From a bacterium (GTDB lineage: Bacteria > Latescibacterota > UBA2968): a DNA stretch of 36,716 nt. The notes below the pieces were generated by a model, which did no database searches, was not told where the DNA came from, and saw only the letters and a list, made by a program, of their open reading frames with translations. A program made the position numbers and the translations under genes. The stretch spans positions 1 through 36,716 of the forward strand of contig JAPUJS010000354.1 in the NCBI GenBank assembly GCA_027296045.1, written 5' to 3'. Each line of letters opens with the position of its first letter. Within the stretch, counting starts at the first letter, position 1. Shown here piece by piece: positions 14,051 through 21,285 of this stretch.

Positions 14051-15205
14051 ATGCCACGATTTGTCCGAAAACTCAAAGTTGCGAAGACCGACCCACTCGA
14101 CCAACTTGCTCTGGCCTCGGGAGATCTGTATTCCCGCGTCGTGGTCTATTTCTGGCGCACCGTCAGAAAGAAGGGGATCTGGTTGTCTCCGAATGCCCTG
14201 ATGAAAATCTTCAAGTCTGACGATTTGCATTCTCAATCTGCTCAGGCGACCATCCAGACCTTCTGTGCTTCTCTCAAGTCGTGGCGTGTTCGCAGGAAGG
14301 TTGATCCAGAGGCAAAGCCACCGAGACGGGGCAGACGCTTTTTTAAAGTCATCTGGAAAGGCCAGGCGATCCAGTTGCGTGATGGGCAACTCATCCTTCC
14401 CAACGGCAGGGGCAATGAGCCCTATACCCTCAAGTGGCGATTCGACAAACCCAAGCAGGTCGAGATGGGTTGGAATGGCCAAAGCTACGAGCTTCGTGCT
14501 ACATACGTCACCGATGAGAGTGCCACGCAGATCTCTGGCGATGGGATAGCAGCCGTAGACCTGGGCGAGATCCACCCTGCCACCACCTTTGACAGCACAG
14601 AATCGGTGATCTATAATGGTCGTTTGCTCAGATCCAAGAAACAGTATCAGAACAAGCTCAAGGCCAGACTTGCCAGCAGAATAGACACCAAGAAGAAAGG
14701 GTCGCGGCGTTGGCGAAGGCTTGTTAAGGCAAAGAAAAGGCATCTTGCCAGTATCCAGAACCAGATACGAGATATTGAGCACAAACAATCTCGGGCACTG
14801 GTCTCCACCCTGCTCAATGCACGGGTGCAGACGCTCGTGATCGGGGATGTGCGCGATATTCGTCAAGGGTTGGATTATGGCAAACGTGCCAATCAGAAGC
14901 TCCACCAGTGGTGTCATGGTAGATTCAGGCACCTGATCACCTACAAGTGGGAAATGCTTGGCGGTGAAGTTGCGCTTCAGGACGAAGCCTACACCTCCTC
15001 TACCTGTCCCAGGTGTGAGGATCGCCATAAACCCAAAGGCCGGACATTCAAATGTCGCTGTGGTTTCTCTGCTCATCGTGACTGTGTTGGTGCAATCAAC
15101 ATCCTGCAAAAGTATCAGGGCTGCGGCCCTGTAGTCGGGGATATGGCACCCCCCTCGCGAGGTGTGAGATATCACCCACACCTCGTGTGTCGCTCGGAGG
15201 CTTGA
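14051..15205 (+). CDS. tnpB: TnpB RNA-guided nuclease, apparent rearranged active site
   Basis: TnpB proteins are RNA-guided DNA endonucleases related to Cas12. This 384-aa protein has the RuvC-I aspartate D170 (GIAAVDLGEIHP), RuvC-III D344 (AHRDCVGAINIL) and a zinc ribbon (C319, C322, C335, C337). The RuvC-II position, normally V-I-E-D-L, reads LVIGDVRDI (G265-D266), so the usual glutamate is missing. A glutamate, E312, occurs instead in DEAYTSSTC just before the ribbon, which fits the TnpB groups reported to have relocated this residue. A lysine/arginine-rich helix (about 192-232) suits RNA binding. The gene's 3' end lies just before the element's right-end hairpins, where the guide RNA is normally made. 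Confidence 0.93.
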   Translation: MPRFVRKLKVAKTDPLDQLALASGDLYSRVVVYFWRTVRKKGIWLSPNALMKIFKSDDLHSQSAQATIQTFCASLKSWRVRRKVDPEAKPPRRGRRFFKVIWKGQAIQLRDGQLILPNGRGNEPYTLKWRFDKPKQVEMGWNGQSYELRATYVTDESATQISGDGIAAVDLGEIHPATTFDSTESVIYNGRLLRSKKQYQNKLKARLASRIDTKKKGSRRWRRLVKAKKRHLASIQNQIRDIEHKQSRALVSTLLNARVQTLVIGDVRDIRQGLDYGKRANQKLHQWCHGRFRHLITYKWEMLGGEVALQDEAYTSSTCPRCEDRHKPKGRTFKCRCGFSAHRDCVGAINILQKYQGCGPVVGDMAPPSRGVRYHPHLVCRSEA

Positions 15206-15268
15206 AACGCCTCCGAGAATCCCACGGATTTATCCGTGGGAGTGTCAAGTTTACTGAATCTCCGGAAT
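15150..15268 (+). ncRNA. Putative omega/reRNA scaffold and guide
   Basis: In characterised elements the tnpB 3' end and right end are transcribed as the guide RNA, ending in the host flank. Here two perfect 9-bp hairpins (15193-15217 and 15221-15240) precede the right boundary TCAA at 15248. The guide would be the next roughly 16-20 nt (from 15249), which read into the 3' end of the kinase gene. The 5' limit given is a guess; the hairpins and boundary are directly seen. Confidence 0.6.
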
Positions 15269-16720
15269 CCCTTCTTTGGGCACCACAATCGTAAACGTCG
15301 TCCCTTTCTCTTTCGAAGACTCCGCCCAGATCCGCCCGCCGTGGGCTTCTACAAACAGCCGGGCAATCGTAGTTCCCAGCCCGGTACCCTTTTTGTCGCG
15401 CTTGGTGGTATTGAACTTCTCAAAAATGGTCGCGACCCGGTCCTCCGGAATCGGATCTCCCCAGTTGTGCACGCTCAACTCAACCTCTTCTCCCAAATCC
15501 CGAACTCGAACGGTAATCTCCCCCGGATCGTGTTCCAGGGCGTTCTTCACCAGATTCGCAATCGCCCGCTGGAGTTTTTGCAAATCGTGCGGCATCACAA
15601 TCTCAGGCGTTTCGCCTGCCCCGTCGTGGGGGAAAAATCGAATCCGCCCCCCCACATCGCCGCCCTCCTCTTCCGAGCCTGCCCCCAAAGCCGCATCCTG
15701 GATGGAATCGTGAACGGTCTGATAAAAATTGGTCCGAAATGGATTCAACAGGATCTTGCCCTGCTCATACTGGGAGACTTCCCGGGTCAGATCCAGCAAA
15801 TTTTCAAGCCGTTTTCCCCCTTGCCAGATCATGTTCATATACTTCAAAATGGTTTCATCCTGCTTGACCGCATCGTAGTCTTCCATCAAGATCTGGGAAA
15901 AAGCCAGAATAGGCGTCAGTGGACTCCGGAGTTCGTGCAGGATAAAAGAGTCCCACTCATCCCGCAATTCTCCCATTCGTTGCTCCAAGGCCTTGCGTTC
16001 GGAAATATCAATGGCAGACTCGATATAGAGCCGATCTTCTCCCCGGGGAACAATTCGACAATAGATCTCTACCGGCACCCGATCGCCGCCCTTGGTCAAC
16101 AGAACGGTTTCCCGGCCACTTAATTCATGCCCCCCGGCGGCCTCAATCTCTTTGTAGATTGTATCCCACAATTCTCCATGGATCCGATCAAAATCAGCCC
16201 CCATCAGTTCGCCGGGGGAATAACCAGTCAATTCACAGACCTGCCGATTCACCTGATAAATCTGCCCCGAATCCGGATCGCCAATGACCACCGCCTCCGA
16301 AATACTTTCAAACAAATTTCGATATTCCTGCTCCAGCACTTTAATCTCACGCAAGTCCCGCAACCGCATCAAAAAGTGATCCTGGCCTTCGTCTAAAATG
16401 GGCCGAAGATCCATCATCATGGGAACTTCACGGTCTTTCACATCCAAAATCGCCACCTCGGCCTCGGGCAAAGGTGTGCCGTCTTTTACTCCTGTCATTA
16501 TCACCCAAAATGTCGATCGATAGGTTTCTGACAAAACGGCATCAAAAGGCTGTCCCAACACATCGGACCGGGCACGGCCAAGCACCTCCTCGAACCGGGA
16601 ATTGGCCATTTGGATCTGTCCTTCGCCGTCGATCATCATCATGATATCGGGAGCGGAATCGAACAGGTACTGATAAAAATGTTCGGATTGTTGAAAAGAG
16701 AGGGAATCCTGCTTTCCCAA
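15251..16720 (-). CDS. PAS-PAS sensor histidine kinase
   Basis: This 489-aa kinase lacks membrane segments and is probably cytoplasmic. PAS1 spans about 14-125 and PAS2 about 133-245 (SISEAVVIGDPDSGQIYQVN). The HisKA helix has FILHELRSPLTP (phosphorylated H262). The ATPase domain shows the N box NLVKNALEH (N389/N393), HNWGDPIP (D422) and GTGLG (445-449). It starts with TTG 16720, with AGGAG 6 nt upstream. There is no receiver partner next to it; the lone receivers elsewhere in the window are possible targets. The tnpB element ends 2 nt before its stop codon and separates it from a terminator at 13856. Confidence 0.93.
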   Translation of the reverse strand: MGKQDSLSFQQSEHFYQYLFDSAPDIMMMIDGEGQIQMANSRFEEVLGRARSDVLGQPFDAVLSETYRSTFWVIMTGVKDGTPLPEAEVAILDVKDREVPMMMDLRPILDEGQDHFLMRLRDLREIKVLEQEYRNLFESISEAVVIGDPDSGQIYQVNRQVCELTGYSPGELMGADFDRIHGELWDTIYKEIEAAGGHELSGRETVLLTKGGDRVPVEIYCRIVPRGEDRLYIESAIDISERKALEQRMGELRDEWDSFILHELRSPLTPILAFSQILMEDYDAVKQDETILKYMNMIWQGGKRLENLLDLTREVSQYEQGKILLNPFRTNFYQTVHDSIQDAALGAGSEEEGGDVGGRIRFFPHDGAGETPEIVMPHDLQKLQRAIANLVKNALEHDPGEITVRVRDLGEEVELSVHNWGDPIPEDRVATIFEKFNTTKRDKKGTGLGTTIARLFVEAHGGRIWAESSKEKGTTFTIVVPKEGIPEIQ

Positions 16721-16743
16721 AACAAACTCCTGGCACCCAGTCT

Positions 16744-17562
16744 CTAAAGGTAATTACGCTCCAACTCCGTACTCAAATAGGCAAACGCTTCTTGGGGCGA
16801 GTCCATAAACTGGAACAGTTCCAAATCTTCCTTATGGATCATGCCCCACCGGGCCATACCGGCAAAATTCAACACATCATTCCAATATTCTGACCCGTAA
16901 ATAACCATCGGAACCTTTTTTTTTGACATCTTACGAGTCTGAATCAGCGTTAATACTTCCATCAATTCGTCAAGCGTGCCAAATCCACCGGGGAAAATCA
17001 CCACGGCCTTGGCCAGATACACAAACCAGAATTTTCGCATAAAAAAGTAGTGAAATTCGAAATTCAGTTCGCGCGAAATATACGGATTGGGGGATTGCTC
17101 AAATGGAAGGCTGATATTGAGACCAACAGACTTCCCTCCCGCCTCAGACGCCCCCCGATTGGCCGCCTCCATAATGCCCGGTCCCCCACCCGAACAGACC
17201 ATAAACCGCCGTTTTCCCTTCAAACCCATCGACCACGCGGTCATCAAACGGGCCAGTTCGACCGTGTCTTCGTAATACCGCGCCAGCTTAACCCCGGATT
17301 CGGCCAGAGCGAGTTCCTGGTCGAAAGACGCCTTCCCAACATCCACCTTTTCCTGGACTTCCCGAAGGCGTTTTGCGGCCGCTTCGGCCGATTGAATCCG
17401 GGCAGACCCAAAAAACACCACCGTATCCCGCACCCCTTGCTGACGAAACCGACGCAAAGGCTCCAGATATTCCGCCAGAATCCGAATGGTCCGGGCATCT
17501 GAACTGTTTAAAAACTGGAGATTGTTATACGCCTTATCGGGGGCTTTGCGGGGATAGGACAT
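16744..17562 (-). CDS. LOG/YgdH-family protein (TIGR00730-like)
   Basis: The 272-aa protein carries the family motif PGGFGTLDEL (PGGxGTxxE) and an upstream SGGGPGIMEAANRGA nucleotide-binding turn. Members hydrolyse nucleoside monophosphates such as cytokinin ribotides or AMP to base and ribose phosphate, and are often misnamed lysine decarboxylases. The N-terminal 45 residues precede the Rossmann strand TVVFFGSARIQSAEAA and are an extension seen in the longer subgroup. It lies 24 bp upstream of the histidine kinase on the same strand, so the two may be co-transcribed. The start ATG lacks a clear SD. Confidence 0.87.
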   Translation of the reverse strand: MSYPRKAPDKAYNNLQFLNSSDARTIRILAEYLEPLRRFRQQGVRDTVVFFGSARIQSAEAAAKRLREVQEKVDVGKASFDQELALAESGVKLARYYEDTVELARLMTAWSMGLKGKRRFMVCSGGGPGIMEAANRGASEAGGKSVGLNISLPFEQSPNPYISRELNFEFHYFFMRKFWFVYLAKAVVIFPGGFGTLDELMEVLTLIQTRKMSKKKVPMVIYGSEYWNDVLNFAGMARWGMIHKEDLELFQFMDSPQEAFAYLSTELERNYL

Positions 17563-17683
17563 GAAGCTATGGTTCGATTCTGGAGAAGACCCAAAAATAG
17601 GAGGCCAAGTTTATTTCGGAAAATAGCCTGAATACCTCGACCTGTCAACCCATTTCTCAGTTCCAGAGAGCCCCGAAAAAGCC

Positions 17684-17712
17684 TTGCTTTTCCGCCAAAA
17701 GCATCCTACAAT
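17684..17712 (+). promoter_or_regulatory. Sigma-70 promoter of the GT2-radical SAM operon
   Basis: TTGCTT (17684-17689), a 17-nt spacer and TACAAT (17707-17712) lie about 25 nt before a strong AGGAGG (17735-17740). It drives the truncated 55-aa ORF and, through it, the glycosyltransferase operon. Confidence 0.6.
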
Positions 17713-17753
17713 GATAGCAATTCCAACCAACAAAAGGAGGAACCAAACTGCCA

Positions 17754-17921
17754 ATGCTATCTGCTTATGCCACCCTCTGGACCTATCCCTGGGACCTCCA
17801 CGACGAAGGTCCCGAATCTGTACTTTCCCGCTTGAAGAAAAACGTTGGTCTGCAAGCCATCCGTCTCGCTTCGGCATACCACACCTTTGATGGGTCCAAC
17901 AAGCCCTCGAGCGCCTCGTAA
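17754..17921 (+). pseudogene. 5' remnant of a truncated gene, now a leader ORF
   Basis: A 55-codon ORF begins MLSAYATLWTYPWDLHDEG, contains SRLKKNVGLQAIRLASAYHTF and ends at TAA just 1 nt before the glycosyltransferase ATG. The sequence reads like the folded N terminus (first beta strand and helix, possibly of a TIM barrel) of a larger enzyme rather than a complete small protein. I have a weak impression of having seen this start in uncharacterised proteins, but cannot name the family. AGGAGG lies 13 nt before ATG; an in-frame CTG at 17748 is better spaced (7 nt). It probably lost its 3' part by deletion, leaving promoter and SD to serve the downstream operon. Confidence 0.6.
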
Positions 17922-17922
17922 C

Positions 17923-19020
17923 ATGACCGATGTTTTGCTCGCCGTTCTCCTGGTTCTGGGCCTCCTCTATCTCTCCCTTATTTTTGCATTTGTCTTTGGT
18001 ATCTACCGGGTCCGTTGTGGTTCCGCCTCAAACACACCAGCCGTAACCGTCGTTGTCCCGGCACACAACGAAGCCGACCAGCTGCCCGCCTGTCTGGCAT
18101 CTCTGGCGGCCCAAACCTATCCCCCCGATCACACCGAAATCATTGTTGTCAACGATCGTTCCACCGATCAAACGCTTCAAGTCGCCCAGAGCTGGTCCGA
18201 TCAGTTGCCGGGGTTTCAGATCCTGTCGGTCGAGCAGCCCCTCCATGCCTGTCCCAAAAAAAACGCCCTTGCCCACGGCATTCGGGCAGGCACCGGAACC
18301 CTGATCCTGGTTACCGATGCCGATTGTCGCCCGCCCCCAGACTGGATATCCGCCACAGTCCGGTGCTTCGAACCCGAAGTAGGCATGGTCCTTGGCTTTG
18401 CGCCCCTTACCTGGGACGGGGGTTTTCTAAACGGTTTGCTTGCCCTGCAAAGCCTGGTTGTCAACGCCCTTGCCGCAGGCAGTGCCGGCGTGGGCTTCCC
18501 CCTGACCTGCTCGGGACGCAACCTGGCCTACCGGAGAACGGCTTTTGAAGAAGTAGGTGGGTTCAACGCCATCGGCCATATCCTGGGCGGAGACGATGTT
18601 CTTTTGATGCGTGAGATGGCCCATCAAACGGCCTGGCGCATCCGGTTCAATCCCGACAAAAGCGCGGCTGTGCCCTCCAATCCCCATGCCGACCGGCAGT
18701 TCCAGCGTCAGGTGCGCTATCAATCCAAGGCAATCCACGACACCACTCCGGTCTTGATTCTGGCTTTTGCTATATATATATTCCATCTACTGCTTGGCTT
18801 TGGACCCTTTTTCTTTGGGGCCAACCCATCGCTCTGGTTTGCGTGGGGTTCTATCTGGACAGCCAAGATGTTGGCCGATGGCCTCTTGTTGGGCTACACA
18901 GCCCTCCGACTTGAAAGCCCGGCGGCCCTGTGCTGGTTTCCGATCCTGGAATGCCTGCTCATCCCGTATGTTGTCGTCTTCTGTGCCCTGGGCGTTCTAA
19001 AACCTTCGAGGTGGCGCTAA
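17923..19020 (+). CDS. Membrane glycosyltransferase family 2 (first copy)
   Basis: A 365-aa GT2 with an N-terminal membrane helix (about 2-24), the GT-A start VTVVVPAHNEADQLPACLASLAAQTYPP, VNDRSTD, the metal-binding TDADC and the acid region GGDDVLL, then about three C-terminal membrane helices. The QxxRW motif of processive synthases is altered to QRQVRY. It is about 365 aa like the third gene of the operon, and the two share many motifs, so they are paralogues flanking a radical SAM gene. ATG 17923 follows the leader ORF stop by 1 nt; the frame is open further upstream but those codons are in the truncated gene. The sugar and acceptor are unknown. Confidence 0.88.
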   Translation: MTDVLLAVLLVLGLLYLSLIFAFVFGIYRVRCGSASNTPAVTVVVPAHNEADQLPACLASLAAQTYPPDHTEIIVVNDRSTDQTLQVAQSWSDQLPGFQILSVEQPLHACPKKNALAHGIRAGTGTLILVTDADCRPPPDWISATVRCFEPEVGMVLGFAPLTWDGGFLNGLLALQSLVVNALAAGSAGVGFPLTCSGRNLAYRRTAFEEVGGFNAIGHILGGDDVLLMREMAHQTAWRIRFNPDKSAAVPSNPHADRQFQRQVRYQSKAIHDTTPVLILAFAIYIFHLLLGFGPFFFGANPSLWFAWGSIWTAKMLADGLLLGYTALRLESPAALCWFPILECLLIPYVVVFCALGVLKPSRWR

Positions 19021-20076
19021 ATGATCTCACTCAAGCTTCTTCCCGACATCCTCATCCGGTATCGACACACCCTGACGGCCCGGCGGGTCTGGAATGTGGC
19101 CAAAGTCGGCACATCCTTCGCCCTTTCCCGTCTCTTCAAACGGGATATCCGGATGGGAAAACCCTTCATCTTGATGGTAGAACCCACCAATTTGTGCAAT
19201 CTCAAATGCCCGTTGTGCCCCTCCGGAAACGGCGGTTTGACCCGCCCCCGGGGTACGATGGCCTTCGATACATTCCAAAAGGTCTTTGAAGAACAGGCCG
19301 AAGACATCTTCCTGCTCATGCTCTGGAATCAGGGCGAACCCTTTATCAATACCCGCCTGACCGACATGGTTCGCCTTGCAACAGCCCGAAATGTACCCAC
19401 CATCACCAGCACCAACGTGCACTATATCAAAACCCGGGAAGATGCCGAAGATATTGTCGACTCGGGCCTTTCAGAACTCATTGTCTCGCTCGACGGCGTC
19501 ACTCCCGAGTCCTATGTGCAATACCGGGTTGGCGGAAACTTCGACCGGGTCCTGGACGGCATTCGTTTGCTGGTCGCGGCCAAAAAAACCCTCCAATCCA
19601 GCAGCCCGGTCATCCACCTGCAGTTTATCATTTTCAAGCACAACGAATCCGAAATCGACAAAGCCCGCCAACTCGCTCGGGACCTGGGGGTGGACCGGAT
19701 TTCGCTCAAAACCGCCCAGGTCTACACCGAAGAAGAAGCAACCACCTTTTTGCCCGAAAAACAGGAATACAGCCGATATCGCTACGACACAGACGCCCTG
19801 ACCATGAATGGCAAAATCACCAACTCCTGCCGACACCTCTGGTACAGCACCGTCGTCAACTGGGACGGCGCCGTATCCCCGTGCTGCTTCGATAAAGATG
19901 TCCACTACGGCCTGGGCAATACCCTCGATGAAACCTTTGATCAGGTCTGGTCCGGACCTGCCTACACCGATTTTCGCAACGCCATCCTCACCGACCGGGC
20001 TTCGGTGCCGATTTGCAACAACTGCTCGGAAGGTCTGAAAGGAATGTTCTACGATATTGAAATCGTAAAACCTTAA
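19021..20076 (+). CDS. Radical SAM/SPASM protein
   Basis: The 351-aa protein has the radical SAM cluster motif TNLCNLKCPLC (C59, C63, C66) at the start of a partial TIM barrel (WNQGEPFIN, LDGVTPESYVQYR). A C-terminal SPASM-like region offers C270, C288, C289, C332 and C335 for an auxiliary iron-sulphur cluster. SPASM proteins modify peptides, aminoglycosides or other small substrates. No precursor-peptide-like ORF is obvious nearby. It starts exactly after the first glycosyltransferase stop and ends 3 bp before the second, so the three are one translational unit and probably act on the same molecule. The first 45 residues are hydrophobic/basic and may attach it to the membrane. Confidence 0.92.
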   Translation: MISLKLLPDILIRYRHTLTARRVWNVAKVGTSFALSRLFKRDIRMGKPFILMVEPTNLCNLKCPLCPSGNGGLTRPRGTMAFDTFQKVFEEQAEDIFLLMLWNQGEPFINTRLTDMVRLATARNVPTITSTNVHYIKTREDAEDIVDSGLSELIVSLDGVTPESYVQYRVGGNFDRVLDGIRLLVAAKKTLQSSSPVIHLQFIIFKHNESEIDKARQLARDLGVDRISLKTAQVYTEEEATTFLPEKQEYSRYRYDTDALTMNGKITNSCRHLWYSTVVNWDGAVSPCCFDKDVHYGLGNTLDETFDQVWSGPAYTDFRNAILTDRASVPICNNCSEGLKGMFYDIEIVKP

Positions 20077-20079
20077 CCG

Positions 20080-21285
20080 ATGATCGACGCCATATCCATC
20101 ACCCTTCTCGTCGCGACGGGCCTCTACATCGCCATTGCCGTGGCCTTTACCCTGGGCCTGTTTCGATCCCCTGTGCGGACGGCCAGACAGGAAAACCCGC
20201 CCCCCTTTGTCTCGGTCGTCATTGCCGCACGGAACGAAGCGGATCAGATCGGTCCCTGCCTGGAAGGGCTCATTCGACAGACCTATCCTTCCGACCGATT
20301 TGAAGTCCTGGTGGTCAACGATGGATCCCAGGACCAGACCGCCCAAATTGTCTCTGACTATACAGGTCCCGAGTCTAATATTTACGGTCTCGATGTTGGA
20401 AGCGCTTTCCCTGACCTGGCGGCCAAAAAACGCCCCATGTCGGTTGGCATCGAGGCCGCCCGGGGAGACATCATTCTCACTACCGATGCCGATTGCCGCC
20501 CGCTCCCCACCTGGATTTCCGGGATGGTTGCCTGCTTCCAACCCGACGTCGGCGCCGTCATCGGATTTTCTCAGCTCAAGTTACCCGGCAGTCCCCTCAC
20601 CTTTTTCGAGCGCCTCCAGGCCCTGGATTTTCTTGCCCTGATGTCGGCAGCAGCAGGCGCAGCAAACCTGGGCGTCCCCCTGGCCGCATCGGGCCAAAAT
20701 CTGGCCTACCGCAAGACCCTGTTTGAACGCGTGGGCGGTTTTCGAGAAATCGGCCACCGCCCCTCGGGCGACGATGTCTTATTGCTTCAACTGATGCGCA
20801 AAGCCAAATCGGGGCGCATTGTCTTTGCAACCCACCCCGAAACCTTTATCAGCACCTGGCGATCCGAATCCCCCACCGGCTTCTGGCAACAACGCAAGCG
20901 ATGGGCCTCCAACGCACCGGTTCAGTTTCGCCTCAACCCTCCGTTTTTCGCCTATATCGCCTCTATTTTCTTGATCAACCTCCTGGCACCTGTGGGTCTC
21001 CTGACCGGATGGACCTGGTTTGGTGGCAATTTAGCGCTTTGCTGCTGGATCGGGAAAGCCCTTGCCGACACCCTCGTCATCTGTCGGGCAGCACGTCGAT
21101 TTGGCCGCACTGACCTGCTCTTTCTCCTCCCGGTTTGGGAATGTCTTCAAGTGCCCTATACCATTCTCATTGGCCTGGCCGGCAGCCTGGGAAGGTTTAC
21201 CTGGAAAGGCAGACAACACGCCGCACGGATTCGCCGATTTCAACATACCCACCGTGAAAGAGAACAACCCGATGCCGCAATGTGA
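20080..21285 (+). CDS. Membrane glycosyltransferase family 2 (second copy)
   Basis: A 401-aa GT2 with N-terminal membrane helix (about 4-26), FVSVVIAARNEADQIGPCLEGLIRQTYP, VNDGSQD, TTDADCRPLP, SGDDVLLLQLMRK and an intact QQRKRW (QxxRW) motif, then three C-terminal membrane helices. This is the architecture of processive or lipid-acceptor glycosyltransferases at the cytoplasmic face of the inner membrane. Unlike its paralogue it keeps the RW motif, so the pair may have diverged in catalysis. The charged C-terminal tail overlaps the start of the next gene by 14 bp. Confidence 0.88.
   Translation: MIDAISITLLVATGLYIAIAVAFTLGLFRSPVRTARQENPPPFVSVVIAARNEADQIGPCLEGLIRQTYPSDRFEVLVVNDGSQDQTAQIVSDYTGPESNIYGLDVGSAFPDLAAKKRPMSVGIEAARGDIILTTDADCRPLPTWISGMVACFQPDVGAVIGFSQLKLPGSPLTFFERLQALDFLALMSAAAGAANLGVPLAASGQNLAYRKTLFERVGGFREIGHRPSGDDVLLLQLMRKAKSGRIVFATHPETFISTWRSESPTGFWQQRKRWASNAPVQFRLNPPFFAYIASIFLINLLAPVGLLTGWTWFGGNLALCCWIGKALADTLVICRAARRFGRTDLLFLLPVWECLQVPYTILIGLAGSLGRFTWKGRQHAARIRRFQHTHREREQPDAAM

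Larger units (their letters stand above)
13913..15248 (+). mobile_element. IS200/IS605-type element carrying only tnpB
   Basis: The left end follows TTAC (13909-13912), the target used by IS605/IS608. Exactly 19 nt later comes the hairpin CCACGCA-TTCA-TGCGTGG (13932-13949), the same spacing as in IS608. The right end has CTCGGAGGC/GCCTCCGAG (15193-15217) and CCCACGGAT-TT-ATCCGTGGG (15221-15240), ending in TCAA (15245-15248), also the IS608-type right cleavage sequence. There are no terminal inverted repeats or target duplications, as expected for single-strand transposition. Only tnpB is present, so it needs a TnpA from elsewhere. The sampled strand composition of tnpB (G over C) is opposite to its surroundings. 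Confidence 0.85.

Noticed and set aside
14042-15181. 379-aa minus-strand ORF opposite tnpB
   Set aside because: It mirrors tnpB codon by codon and has no recognisable motif; tnpB has clear RuvC and zinc motifs.
17845-17922. Extension of the first glycosyltransferase to 391 aa
   Set aside because: The added codons lie in the truncated upstream ORF in a different frame; ATG 17923 begins the membrane helix of the family.
21062-21271. 390-aa version of the pentapeptide channel
   Set aside because: The extension overlaps GT2 coding sequence; the cysteine motif starts right after ATG 21272.
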